NCBI GenBank assembly: GCA_002373995.1
Contig: DFLB01000026.1
Coordinates: 119,454-183,453, forward strand
Length of the DNA: 64,000 bases
Source: Bacteroidales bacterium UBA3630
GTDB lineage: Bacteria; Bacteroidota; Bacteroidia; Bacteroidales; P3
Direction: 5' to 3'
Positions 42,363 to 51,271 of the stretch are shown piece after piece (the stretch's first letter is position 1; each line of letters starts with the position of its first letter). The notes under the pieces were generated by a model, which was not told the origin of the DNA, searched no databases, and saw nothing but the letters and a program-made list of their open reading frames with translations. Made by a program: the position numbers and the translations under genes.

Positions 42363-43292
42363 ATGAATATTGTCTGCGTAGAACCGCTGGGCATCAGCCA
42401 GGAGCGCTTTGAGGAGCTGAAAGCCCACTATGCCTCGATGGGGCACACGTTTACCTATTATATGGATCGCCGCGAGGACGAGGATACGCTTGCCGAGCGT
42501 ATGCGCGGGGCCGACGTGGTTGTCGTCAGCAACATCAAGCTGCCGGCCACCGTGCTCAGCCAATGTCCGCAGCTGCGCTACATGAGCGTGGCATTCACCG
42601 GATTGGACCACATAGACCTCGACTACTGCCGCGCGCACGGCATCGAGGTGCAGAACGCCGCCGGCTACAGCACCACCGCCGTCAGCGAACTGGCTGTGGG
42701 CATGATGCTCGACCTGCTGCGCAATATCGTCACCCTGAACGAGAGCATCCGTCAGGGCGGCAGCCGTGGCACTTTCCTGGGTCGCGAATTGCGCGGCAAG
42801 ACGGTGGGCATCGTGGGCACCGGCGCCATCGGCACTGCCACGGCGCACCTCGTGCTGGCCTTTGGCGCGCGGGTGGTGGCCTACAGTCGCACACGCCGCG
42901 CCGAGGTCGAGAAGATGGGGGTGCAGTATGTTGCACTGGATGACCTGCTGAAGCAGAGCGACATCGTTTCGCTACACGTGCCGCTTAACGAGGCGACCCG
43001 AGGCCTTATCGGTAAGAAACAATTAGAGATGATGAAGCCCGGCGCGCTGCTCGTCAACACCGCCCGCGGGCCTGTGTGCGACATTGCCGCCGTGGGCAAA
43101 GCCTTGGTGGACGGCGTGATTGCCGGCGCCGCCTTCGACGTTTTCGAGCAGGAGCCTCCCCTGCCCATCGACCACCTGCTGCTCTCCAGCCGTCGCTGCT
43201 TAGTGACGCCCCATGTGGCATTCGCCACCGAGGAGAGCTTCGCGGCCCGCGCCGACATCGTCTTCGGCCATGTGGACGATTATTTGAAGTAA
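42363..43292 (+). CDS. D-2-hydroxyacid dehydrogenase (NAD-binding)
   Basis: 309 residues. NAD-binding GTGAIGTATA (about 160-170), the catalytic Arg in NTARGPVCD, the Glu in DVFEQEPPLP and the His in TPHVAFATEES are all present. Related to glycerate, phosphoglycerate and D-lactate dehydrogenases; the substrate is not evident. It starts ten bases after the flavin reductase gene and ends the dnaA operon; a strong terminator follows. Confidence 0.88.
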   Translation: MNIVCVEPLGISQERFEELKAHYASMGHTFTYYMDRREDEDTLAERMRGADVVVVSNIKLPATVLSQCPQLRYMSVAFTGLDHIDLDYCRAHGIEVQNAAGYSTTAVSELAVGMMLDLLRNIVTLNESIRQGGSRGTFLGRELRGKTVGIVGTGAIGTATAHLVLAFGARVVAYSRTRRAEVEKMGVQYVALDDLLKQSDIVSLHVPLNEATRGLIGKKQLEMMKPGALLVNTARGPVCDIAAVGKALVDGVIAGAAFDVFEQEPPLPIDHLLLSSRRCLVTPHVAFATEESFAARADIVFGHVDDYLK

Positions 43293-43310
43293 AAAAAGCA
43301 ACTGTCCCGT

Positions 43311-43353
43311 TGGCGGAACTGAACCGGTGCGTGTTTGGTTCCGCCATTTTTTT
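43311..43353 (+). terminator. Rho-independent terminator of the dnaA operon
   Basis: A 9-bp stem (TGGCGGAAC / GTTCCGCCA) around an 18-base loop followed by seven T. Confidence 0.9.
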
Positions 43354-43360
43354 GCCCCGC

Positions 43361-43465
43361 GCACGCCGTCACCGCACCGCCTCCGGACCGCCGTCGGTCC
43401 GACTTTTGTCGGACCATCATCGGACCATCCCCGGACCATCCCCGGACCAAGAGCGGACCAAGAGC
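43361..43465 (+). repeat. CGGACC element, copy 1 (five 11-bp units)
   Basis: A roughly 105-base element: GCACGCCGTC, a GC-rich inverted region (CGGACCGCCGTCGGTCCG), TTTTGT, then five 11-base units CGGACCATCAT, CGGACCATCCC twice and CGGACCAAGAG twice. The matching inverted copy is at 48724-48818. With the terminator it accounts for the gap between the dehydrogenase and glycosyltransferase genes. Confidence 0.9.
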
Positions 43466-43507
43466 AGAGCTAACAGGGTGTTGGAGGTTAGGAAACGCTC
43501 AGGCGGA

Positions 43508-44521
43508 TTAACGGCTGAAGGGGCCTTGCAGGGCGATGAAAGTCTTGCGGCCAAGGAGGTAATACTCGAGCAAGAGCAACCCCTGATAGATTTGCGGCAC
43601 TTGGCGGGTGCCGTTTTTCTTGCGTTTCGCGCGGAGGGCGGGTTTCCATGCCCTGTACTGCCGGTGGGCTTTGCGTACGGCCAGGTATTCGCCACGGTGC
43701 CCTTCGAGGAGGAATTTCAGCGCCGCCACACGGTCGAGCCACATGCGCATAGCCAACACACGGCCCGGCGAAGGGAGGTTTTTGTAGAGCATGGAGAGGT
43801 TGTTGCGGAAATTGAGCTCGGTCTTGAAGGGCGAGGACTTGGGAAGGGTGCCACCCCCGACGTGGTAGACCACCGACTGCGGGCAGTAGCAGACCCTGTG
43901 GCCTGCCAGGTGAGCCCGCCAGCAGAAGTCTATCTCCTCCATGTGGGCAAAGAAATCGCCGTCGAGACCGCCCAGTTCCTGCCATACCGATGCACGGACA
44001 AACATGGCCGCACCCGAAGCCCAGAAGATGTCGCACGGATCGTCGTACTGCCCGTGGTCTTTCTCCAGCGTGGAGAAGAGGCGCCCACGGCAGAAGGGGT
44101 AGCCGTATTTGTCGATGAAACCGCCTGCGCCGCCGGCGTATTCGAAGGTGTCGCGCTGGTCGTACATCAAGAGTTTGGGCTGTACGATGCCAATCTGCGG
44201 GTCGCGCTGCATCATTTCGAGGATGGGCTCCACCCAGTGGGGCGTGCATTCGACGTCGCTGTTGAGCAGGACGTAGCAGTCGTAAGTACCAGGCAGTGAG
44301 GCGATGGCGCGGTTGTACCCCTCGGCAAAGCCATAGTTTTTGTCGAGACAGACAAGAGGCACGTCGGGGTAATGCTGCTGGAGAAAGGCCCGCGAGTCGT
44401 CGGTGGATCCATTGTCGGCCACGACGACCTGTGCCTGGCCGCAGCAAGCGGTCACGGAGGGCATGAAACGCTCGAGCATCGAGCGTCCGTTCCAGTTGAG
44501 TATGACGATGGCGGTGGTCAT
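43508..44521 (-). CDS. Family 2 glycosyltransferase, rhamnosyltransferase-like
   Basis: 337 residues. GT-A fold with AIVILNWNG at the N-terminus, VVVADNGSTDDS, YVLLNSDVE (the DxD-like metal motif) and DGDFFAHMEEIDFCWRAHLAG (acceptor site), typical of rhamnosyl- or related sugar transferases for surface polysaccharides. No membrane segment, so it probably works at the inner face of the cytoplasmic membrane. It starts four bases after the LpxL-like gene; the junction is made of heptamer repeats. The sugar donor is unknown. Confidence 0.88.
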   Translation of the reverse strand: MTTAIVILNWNGRSMLERFMPSVTACCGQAQVVVADNGSTDDSRAFLQQHYPDVPLVCLDKNYGFAEGYNRAIASLPGTYDCYVLLNSDVECTPHWVEPILEMMQRDPQIGIVQPKLLMYDQRDTFEYAGGAGGFIDKYGYPFCRGRLFSTLEKDHGQYDDPCDIFWASGAAMFVRASVWQELGGLDGDFFAHMEEIDFCWRAHLAGHRVCYCPQSVVYHVGGGTLPKSSPFKTELNFRNNLSMLYKNLPSPGRVLAMRMWLDRVAALKFLLEGHRGEYLAVRKAHRQYRAWKPALRAKRKKNGTRQVPQIYQGLLLLEYYLLGRKTFIALQGPFSR

Positions 44522-44525
44522 TCTT

Positions 44526-45359
44526 TCAGTGTTTAGTGTTCAGTGGTTCAGTGGTGGGTCTCTTCAGTTTCCAGCGGCGGTGACTCCATAGCCAGCAATA
44601 GGGTTCGGCCAGGATTTCCTGCTCCAGGCGGCGGACATAGGCTTCCACAATGCTGTACTGCGGCACCTCGGAGGGCTTTTCGCACAGAGGGCTGAACGTC
44701 AGCTCGTAATAGCCTCGTTTCACGCGGCGGACGGAATAGTAGAGCACCGGATAATCATATTTGCGGGCAAAGTACTCGGCCCCATAAAGAAAAGCCGTGT
44801 CGCGGCCGAGGAAAGTGGTCCAGTAGCTTTTCAGCGGGTTGGAGGGCGACTGGTCGCTGAGCATCATAAGCGCACATGGGACGCGGTGCTGGTGGAAGAA
44901 GGCGACATGCTCGCGCACGTCGGTCTGGTCAACCACCTGTGTGCCATAGCGGGTACGCCGGCGGGTGATGAAGTCGGCCGTCAGCTTGTCCTGCAGGGGC
45001 TTGCCGACCCCTATGCCGTGGTGCAGAAGCTGCATATTGAGCGATGAGACCATGTATTCCCAATTGCCGTAGTGGGCTGACATCAAGACAACCGTCCTGC
45101 CCTGTTCGTAGTAGCGGTCTATCAACTGGCGGTTGGTGATGCGGTAGCGGCGCTTGATGGACTGCGGCGAAGCGTAGAGGTTGTAGGCACCCTCGATGAT
45201 GAGGTCGCTCAAGTGGCGGTAGAAGCGGCGCTCCACCTGCCGCAAGCGCTTGGCATCCCAATCGGGGAAACACGCCGTGAGGTTGTCTCTCACCACCTTG
45301 CGGCGATAGCCCACAAGATGATAGAGTACCAGATAGAATATGTCAGACAGAAGATACAA
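44526..45359 (-). CDS. LpxL-like lysophospholipid/lipid A acyltransferase, short N-terminus
   Basis: 277 residues of the HtrB/LpxL family. The HX4D/E motif is HYGNWE (about 96-101) and the DQSPSNP segment follows; the end with EPYCWLWSHRRWK is typical. These enzymes acylate lipid A or ornithine lipids at the inner membrane. Only a TTG (45359) fits as start, giving MYLLSDIFYLV; family members begin about 20-25 residues earlier, and an in-frame TGA lies six codons upstream, so the first half of the membrane anchor is missing or the true start is non-standard. The last codons (TTEPLNTKH) come from a heptamer repeat. Confidence 0.85.
   Translation of the reverse strand: MYLLSDIFYLVLYHLVGYRRKVVRDNLTACFPDWDAKRLRQVERRFYRHLSDLIIEGAYNLYASPQSIKRRYRITNRQLIDRYYEQGRTVVLMSAHYGNWEYMVSSLNMQLLHHGIGVGKPLQDKLTADFITRRRTRYGTQVVDQTDVREHVAFFHQHRVPCALMMLSDQSPSNPLKSYWTTFLGRDTAFLYGAEYFARKYDYPVLYYSVRRVKRGYYELTFSPLCEKPSEVPQYSIVEAYVRRLEQEILAEPYCWLWSHRRWKLKRPTTEPLNTKH
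44527..44555 (-). repeat. Heptamer array at the acyltransferase-glycosyltransferase junction
   Basis: Units CAGTGTT, TAGTGTT, CAGTGGT and CAGTGGT (plus strand, one extra base before the last). They encode the C-terminal residues and stop codon of the acyltransferase, and end six bases before the glycosyltransferase start. Confidence 0.75.
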
Positions 45360-45387
45360 GGGTCGCTGCTCTGTTCAAGGTACTTAA

Positions 45388-46980
45388 TCAGTATCCGCGG
45401 TTAAACTGCTCTCCCACTTCGCCCACCACGCCCTCGTTCAGCTGCTGGCGGCACAGGCGTCGCTCCCAGCCCGGATCCTGCACCTCGCCGCGGGCATTGC
45501 TGTTGAGGAGGGTATAGTAGCCCGAACGATGCTCGTCCCAGAAGAGGAAGACTCGATTGGGGTCGTCGGTCTCAAGCTTGTTGTAGCGCCATAGCTGATA
45601 TGGCAGGTAGAAGACATGCCCCTGCGAAGTGCCGCGGTATTCGCCACGGGTGCTGCCTTCGTGGGTATTGCCCAGCTGCATGAGCGTCGGAGGTTGCTCG
45701 TTGTTGCTGCCAATGCGGTTGGCCGAAACATAGTTCTTCTCGTCGCGGATAAAATCGGGCGGGCCGTACTGCAGGTAGACTCGGCCGCGGTCTGTCTGGA
45801 TACCGCGTGTGCGGGGATAGCTGAAGTGGGCCTGCACATAGTCGATGCGCTCCTTGTAGCGGAGCCATTCACCCTCGGGGTCCATCGGATTGCGCACCTG
45901 CCAGAAACGGTACAGGAAAGCCTGTTTCTCCTCCATGCCGGGCTTCCTCACCAGGCCCGACGCCACCGTCTTCTCAGGCTCAGAAGCGATGGGATAGAGG
46001 GCGTCAAGGTAGAGGTTCAGCTCCTCCTCGCTGTAACGGCCCGCAAAAGTGGCGGCAAAGTCGCTCACCTGACCGTCTTTGACCCCAGGATTGGAACGAT
46101 AGAACGGCACCCGCTTATAGAGCAGCAACTGGTCGTAGAGGTCGCGCACCTCGCACACCAGGTTGTAGTTGCCTGAGGGCAGCTCGCTGATGTCAATCGT
46201 ACCGAATACCGGCACCGTGGACGCCACGTTGCGACGCACAGTCGTAGACTTGCACTCGACGGCACGCTGCCCCGTCTCCATCTTCTCGATGAAGGCTATC
46301 GTCTGCACCTCGGAGGCGGGCTGGCTGTAGCCGCGGGCTCGGCTGTGCGTGTCAAGGGCCGACGGGGGCGCCTCGGTCCCGTGATAAAAATACTCGTCGA
46401 AGTTATAAAGCTCGTAGTAGTAGTTCATCTGCTTCACCCTCTCGGGGACAAAGTCGCTCACATAGGGCTCCATGTCGTAACCGCCACGCGAGAGCATATT
46501 CTCCTTCACCGTGGGATTGATGCCAGCCATCAGCTGCAGGCTCGACATCGAAGGCCGCGACGTGTAGTTGATCACCAACTTCTCGCTCACAGTGGCCGCA
46601 GGCCTGTCGCTGCCCTTGTCGCGCAGGCTCACGGTGAGGTCGTAGACACCGTTGCGCGCCGAAAAGCGTTGCACATCAAGGAAGCTGAAATCCAGCTTGT
46701 CAAGACCGCTCACCGTCGGACTGGCAAGGTCGTACTTCTTGAAGTAGCACACCGAATCCTGCTGCACAAGGGCTATCGTCACCTCGGCAGTGGCGCGGTA
46801 ACTGGCAGGAGCCACTGAATCGAAACGCATCGTCCATGCGTCAAACTGCAGGTAGGTCTCCACATAAGGCTGCTGCTGGTCCGGCAGATAAAAAGTCGAA
46901 TAGCCGAAGACCGCCTGCATCTGGGCCTGCAAACCCGCGCCGGCCATAACCAACAAAACCGTCAAAAACATCCTCTTCAT
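45388..46980 (-). CDS. GWxTD-domain protein
   Basis: 530 residues with a signal peptide (MKRMFLTVLLVMAGAGLQAQ). A large N-terminal beta-rich region precedes the GWxTD domain (about 365-530), seen here as TRGIQTDRGRVYLQYGPPD after FWQVRNPMDPEGEWLRYKERIDYVQAHF. The Gly-Trp of the name is Gly-Ile here. The function of these secreted proteins of Bacteroidota is not established. It lies 42 bases after nadE with a heptamer array in between, and 28 bases before the acyltransferase. Confidence 0.85.
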   Translation of the reverse strand: MKRMFLTVLLVMAGAGLQAQMQAVFGYSTFYLPDQQQPYVETYLQFDAWTMRFDSVAPASYRATAEVTIALVQQDSVCYFKKYDLASPTVSGLDKLDFSFLDVQRFSARNGVYDLTVSLRDKGSDRPAATVSEKLVINYTSRPSMSSLQLMAGINPTVKENMLSRGGYDMEPYVSDFVPERVKQMNYYYELYNFDEYFYHGTEAPPSALDTHSRARGYSQPASEVQTIAFIEKMETGQRAVECKSTTVRRNVASTVPVFGTIDISELPSGNYNLVCEVRDLYDQLLLYKRVPFYRSNPGVKDGQVSDFAATFAGRYSEEELNLYLDALYPIASEPEKTVASGLVRKPGMEEKQAFLYRFWQVRNPMDPEGEWLRYKERIDYVQAHFSYPRTRGIQTDRGRVYLQYGPPDFIRDEKNYVSANRIGSNNEQPPTLMQLGNTHEGSTRGEYRGTSQGHVFYLPYQLWRYNKLETDDPNRVFLFWDEHRSGYYTLLNSNARGEVQDPGWERRLCRQQLNEGVVGEVGEQFNRGY

Positions 46981-46983
46981 ATC

Positions 46984-47011
46984 ATTTCTAATTTCTAATT
47001 TCTCAATTCAT
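46984..47011 (-). repeat. Heptamer array between nadE and the GWxTD gene
   Basis: Units ATTTCTA, ATTTCTA, ATTTCTC and AATTCAT on the plus strand, filling most of the 42-base gap and ending three bases from the GWxTD start codon. Confidence 0.8.
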
Positions 47012-47022
47012 CCGTCAGCTCC

Positions 47023-48579
47023 TCAACTGACCGGCCAGCGGCGGTCCAGACCGAAACTCATCGGGCTCACCTTCAGCTGCGGCGCAAACTGCAGCCGCTT
47101 CCACTCGTTGCGCTTCACCTTCAGGACAACGCTGCGCACCAGCTCGCGGTCGTAACCCTCCTCGACAATCTCGTCCTCGCACATGCCCTCGTCCAGGTAG
47201 CAGTTGAGCACCCCGTCCAGCACACCATAGTCGGGCAGCGAGTCGCTGTCCTTCTGCCCCGGACGCAGCTCGGCGCTGGGGGCCTTGGTGATGCTGTTCC
47301 GCGGAATACGCACACCGTCGCGGTTGATCCACTCGCTCAGCTCGTAAACCTCGGTCTTGTAAAGGTCGCCAATGACAGCCAGCGCACCGCACGAGTCGCC
47401 ATACAGCGTGCCATAACCCATAGCAGCCTCCGAACGGTTCGTGGTGTTCAGCGCCAGCGCGCCGAACTTGTTGGCATAACTCATCACAATGGTGCCGCGG
47501 ATGCGCGCCTGCATATTCTCCTCGGTGACATCCTCCGCGCGGTCGCCAAAGACAGGCCTCATCGTCTCGCGCAGCACATCGAAGACAGGCTTTATCGGCA
47601 CAATATGGTACGACATACCCAGGTTGCCAGCCAGCTCTATGGCGTCGCCCACCGAATGATCCGTCGAATACTGGCTCGGCATCAAAATACCGTGCACATG
47701 GTCGGCACCCAGGGCGTCGACAGCCAGCGTCGCCACCAGCGCCGAGTCAATGCCGCCGCTCAAACCCAGCACAGCATCCCGCAACCCGTTCTTATGGAAA
47801 TAGTCGTGCAACCCGCAGACAAGAGCCCTATACACCAACTCCACAGCCTCGGGCTTCGAATCCTCGATGGTCTCAATCTGCTGCATATCCACCGTCTCGC
47901 AAGCCTCCTCAAAATAAGGCAACTGGCACAACACACCGCCCGCCGCATTCATCGCCAGCGACCCGCCGCCGTAAAGGAAACTGCCCTCGCCGCCAGTCCG
48001 GTTGACGTAGATCAAACCCGCATTCAGCGTCTCCACAATCTTGTTCATGCGGTAACGCGTGCGATACGGCCTGCGGTAGTCAAACACCTGACCCCCGCAG
48101 CAGACAATCAGGTCCGGCTGCTCCAGATAACCCTTCGACAACTCCTTCAAATCCTCATAGAAACCTATGGCAATGCGCTGGTCGTGGAAATCAATCACCT
48201 GCACACCCTCGCCGCGCACAAAATACTTCTGCTCGTCAACAGTGAGATACTTCTTCGTCACCACACCGCGTATGGCGCAATTCTGCACAAACACAATGGC
48301 GTTGCAAAGCCCCTTGTCCTGCATCTGCAGCGGCATACCCACCAGAAACGCACGATGCTCGGAACGCGCAATCAACTCCTGCAGCACCGCCTGCGCCTGC
48401 TTCTGCACATCGGTATAGCCCGCGGCGGCAAAAAGCGGCGCACCGCAAACAGTGCACGCGGGAAACACAGTCAACAACGCCTCGCGCGAAGCCGCCGACG
48501 CAAGCTCGTTCTCTATCCATTGCAGGTTCTCCTCGGGTCTGAGGGTGCGGATATCATGCTGTACAATATGTATTTTCAT
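47023..48579 (-). CDS. nadE: NAD+ synthetase with a degenerate glutaminase domain
   Basis: 518 residues. The C-terminal synthetase domain is intact (ATP motif GLSGGIDSALVATLA, about 272-286; NTTNRSEAAMGYGTLYGD; DSDSLPDYGVLD) and amidates nicotinate adenine dinucleotide to NAD+. The N-terminal nitrilase-like domain should release ammonia from glutamine, but two of its three catalytic residues are changed: the Glu in the FPE motif is Ala 41 (VFPACTVCG) and the nucleophile Cys of CEDL is Tyr 141 (IGFYEDLKEL); the Lys (109/110) remains. It probably uses free ammonia. First gene of a four-gene minus-strand block. The upstream gap 48580-48946 holds an AT-rich stretch, a CGGACC element and the topA leader. 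Confidence 0.93.
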   Translation of the reverse strand: MKIHIVQHDIRTLRPEENLQWIENELASAASREALLTVFPACTVCGAPLFAAAGYTDVQKQAQAVLQELIARSEHRAFLVGMPLQMQDKGLCNAIVFVQNCAIRGVVTKKYLTVDEQKYFVRGEGVQVIDFHDQRIAIGFYEDLKELSKGYLEQPDLIVCCGGQVFDYRRPYRTRYRMNKIVETLNAGLIYVNRTGGEGSFLYGGGSLAMNAAGGVLCQLPYFEEACETVDMQQIETIEDSKPEAVELVYRALVCGLHDYFHKNGLRDAVLGLSGGIDSALVATLAVDALGADHVHGILMPSQYSTDHSVGDAIELAGNLGMSYHIVPIKPVFDVLRETMRPVFGDRAEDVTEENMQARIRGTIVMSYANKFGALALNTTNRSEAAMGYGTLYGDSCGALAVIGDLYKTEVYELSEWINRDGVRIPRNSITKAPSAELRPGQKDSDSLPDYGVLDGVLNCYLDEGMCEDEIVEEGYDRELVRSVVLKVKRNEWKRLQFAPQLKVSPMSFGLDRRWPVS

Positions 48580-48723
48580 CTCCGATTCTCTTTAGTCTTA
48601 AACTTTATATATACACATACGTAACGCGTGACGCGATATTTTATTATATCCCCCTCACAAAAAAAATGCACCCCCGCACAATTTACCCCTGCCATCCCGC
48701 CGCCCCACCCCGAGCCGATCCAA

Positions 48724-48818
48724 GGCTCTCGGTCCGGTGATGGTCCGGAGATGGTCCGATGCTGGTCCGAGGATGGTCCGACAAAAAACGGACCGCCCCC
48801 GGACGAAAGACGGCGTGC
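48724..48818 (-). repeat. CGGACC element, copy 2 (inverted, five 11-bp units)
   Basis: Read on the minus strand it is GCACGCCGTC, a GC-rich region, TTTTTTGT, then five 11-base units CGGACCATCCT, CGGACCAGCAT, CGGACCATCTC, CGGACCATCAC and CGGACCGAGAG. Order, spacing, unit number and the AGAG end all agree with copy 1 at 43361-43465, in opposite orientation. Confidence 0.9.
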
Positions 48819-48946
48819 GGACCGTTAAGAAAATCAGCAATCATTTCCCCGAAAGAAAAAAAAAACAGTGGAAACATACAATAAATAATTTATATTTACG
48901 TTTTGCTGCCAAAAAACAAGACGAAATACAGACAAAAACACACAAT

Positions 48947-51271
48947 ATGAAGAACCTTGTAATTGTTGAGTCGCCTGCGAAGGCAAAGACTATCGAGAAG
49001 TTTCTTGGCAAGGACTACACGGTGAAGTCGAGCTACGGCCATATCCGCGACCTGGCAAAAAAGGAAATGAGCATCGACGTGGAGGGCAACTACGAACCCC
49101 AGTACCAGATCAGCGACGACAAAAAGTCGCTGGTGAGCGAGCTGAAGAAGGCTGTGAAGGAGGCTGACAAGGTCTGGCTGGCATCCGATGAGGACCGCGA
49201 GGGAGAGGCCATAGCGTGGCATCTGCAAGAGACGCTGAAACTGGACCCCAAGCGGACACAACGCATCGTTTTCAACGAGATCACCAAGACGGCCATCCTG
49301 CACGCCATCGAAAATCCACGCCAGATAGACATGAACCTGGTGGATGCACAGCAGGCCCGCCGCGTGCTCGACCGGCTGGTGGGCTACGAAATCAGCCCCA
49401 TCCTGTGGAGCAAGATCAAGCCCGCGCTCAGCGCCGGCCGCGTGCAGAGCGTGGCGGTGCGCCTGATAGTGGAACGCGAGGAGGAAATCAAGCACTTCGA
49501 GAGCAAGCCTTACTTCAGGGTGACGGCACAGTTCCGCCCCGTGGACGGCAACAAGAGCCTCAACGCAGAGCTGAGCCGCCACTTCGCCACAGCTGACGAG
49601 GCCGAGGTATTCCTGCAGGGTCTGGTGGGCGAGAGCTTCAAGATTGGCAAGATCGAGACAAAGCCCGCGCGCAGAACTCCGGCACCGCCCTTCACAACGA
49701 GCACATTGCAGCAGGAGGCCAGCCGCAAGCTGGGCTTCAGCGTGGCGCGCACAATGCAGGTGGCACAGCAGCTATACGAGAGCGGATACATCACCTATAT
49801 GCGTACCGACAGCGTGAACCTCAGCGAGTTGGCGCTGAGCATGGCCAAGAAGGAGATCGAGGCCGAGTACGGCGCAGAGTACGTCAAAACACGCCGCTAC
49901 CAGACAAAGACCAAGGGCGCACAGGAGGCTCACGAGGCTATACGTCCGACGAACATGGCGGCGCAGAGCCTGAACATCGACAGCGCACAGCGGAGACTCT
50001 ACGAGCTGATATGGAAACGCACCGTGGCAAGCCAGATGGCCGACGCGGAGATCGAGAAGACAGAGATCACCATAGTGGGCAGCAGGCAGACGCTCACGTT
50101 CCAGTGCAGCGGCGAGCAGGTCAAGTTCGACGGCTTCCTGAAGGTATACCTTGAAGGCACCGACGACGAGGAGCAGCGCGAGAGCAGCACCATGCTGCCG
50201 CGATTGCCGGAAGGCACGCTGATGACACTGGAACACTGCGAGGCCGCAGAGCACTACACACAGCATCCGCCGCGCTACACAGAGGCCAGTCTGGTGAAGA
50301 AACTGGAAGACCTCGGCATCGGCCGTCCTTCAACCTACGCACCTACCATCAGCACCATCCTCAAACGCGAATACGTCATCAAAGAAGACCGCGAGGCGGA
50401 ACCGCGCAACTGCACGGTGCTGACGCTGAAAGGCGGCCAGGTGAAGCATTCCGTGCGCACAGAGAAGGGCTACAGCGAGAAAGGCAAGCTCTTCCCGACG
50501 GACATCGGATGCGTGGTCAACAACTTCCTGATGGAACACTTCGCCAACATCATCGACTACAACTTCACGGCGACAGTGGAAAAGGACTTCGACGAAATCG
50601 CCGACGGCAAGAAAGAGTGGCGCAAAGTGATAGACCGCTTCTACGTTCCCTTCCACAAGAATATCCGCCAGACGCAGCAGAACAGCCAGCGCACCACGGG
50701 CAGCCGCCTGCTGGGTGTGGATCCCGCAAGCGGCAAGAATGTCTACGCCAAGATAGGCCGCTACGGCACACTGGTGCAGATCGGCGAGACAAACACCGAC
50801 GAGAAGCCGCGCTTCGCAAGCATGAAGAAGGGCCAGAGCATCGAGACCATCACACTGGAAGATGCACTGGGCTTGTTCGCGCTGCCGCGCACACTGGGCC
50901 AGTTCGAAGACAAGGACGTGACGGTGAGCATCGGCAAGTTTGGCCCATACGTGCGCCACAACAGCAAATTCTACTCGCTGGGCAAGAACGACGACCCCTA
51001 CGAGGTGAGCCTGGAACGGGCGATAGAGATCATCAAGGTGAAACGCGAGGCCGAGGAGCAGAAGGAAGAACTGAAGAAGGTGTACCCGCACGAGATAGGG
51101 CAGCTCGACGGCGACGCGGTGGTGTCCAACATCGGCCGTTTTGGTCCATACCTGACCTACCGCGGCGACAACTTCCGCTTAGCGAAGAACATAGACCCGC
51201 TGAAACTCAGCGTGGAGCAGGCTGCCGACATCATCAACGGCGCCAAGAAAAAGAGAAGCAAGAAAGGGTGA
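48947..51271 (+). CDS. topA: DNA topoisomerase I (type IA)
   Basis: 774 residues. Relaxes negative supercoils. TOPRIM domain at the N-terminus (VIVESPAKAKTIEKFLG; ASDEDREGEAIAWHL), active-site Tyr in YITYMRTDSVNLSE, GRPSTYAPTI segment, then C-terminal repeats of the GKFGPYVRH and GRFGPYLTYRGD type instead of Cys4 zinc fingers, ending KKKRSKKG. The start MKNLVIVESPAKAK is chosen from the family; a long upstream in-frame extension would cross the CGGACC repeat and is not homologous. The stop codon abuts a heptamer array. Confidence 0.96.
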   Translation: MKNLVIVESPAKAKTIEKFLGKDYTVKSSYGHIRDLAKKEMSIDVEGNYEPQYQISDDKKSLVSELKKAVKEADKVWLASDEDREGEAIAWHLQETLKLDPKRTQRIVFNEITKTAILHAIENPRQIDMNLVDAQQARRVLDRLVGYEISPILWSKIKPALSAGRVQSVAVRLIVEREEEIKHFESKPYFRVTAQFRPVDGNKSLNAELSRHFATADEAEVFLQGLVGESFKIGKIETKPARRTPAPPFTTSTLQQEASRKLGFSVARTMQVAQQLYESGYITYMRTDSVNLSELALSMAKKEIEAEYGAEYVKTRRYQTKTKGAQEAHEAIRPTNMAAQSLNIDSAQRRLYELIWKRTVASQMADAEIEKTEITIVGSRQTLTFQCSGEQVKFDGFLKVYLEGTDDEEQRESSTMLPRLPEGTLMTLEHCEAAEHYTQHPPRYTEASLVKKLEDLGIGRPSTYAPTISTILKREYVIKEDREAEPRNCTVLTLKGGQVKHSVRTEKGYSEKGKLFPTDIGCVVNNFLMEHFANIIDYNFTATVEKDFDEIADGKKEWRKVIDRFYVPFHKNIRQTQQNSQRTTGSRLLGVDPASGKNVYAKIGRYGTLVQIGETNTDEKPRFASMKKGQSIETITLEDALGLFALPRTLGQFEDKDVTVSIGKFGPYVRHNSKFYSLGKNDDPYEVSLERAIEIIKVKREAEEQKEELKKVYPHEIGQLDGDAVVSNIGRFGPYLTYRGDNFRLAKNIDPLKLSVEQAADIINGAKKKRSKKG

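Noticed and set aside
43361..48818. Insertion sequence or transposon ends
   Set aside because: The inverted elements contain no transposase, no target duplication could be seen, and the enclosed genes are ordinary housekeeping and envelope genes.
48737..48946. N-terminal extension of topA through the CGGACC repeat
   Set aside because: The extra 70 residues are low-complexity translation of the repeat; the family start MKNLVIVESPAKAK is at 48947.
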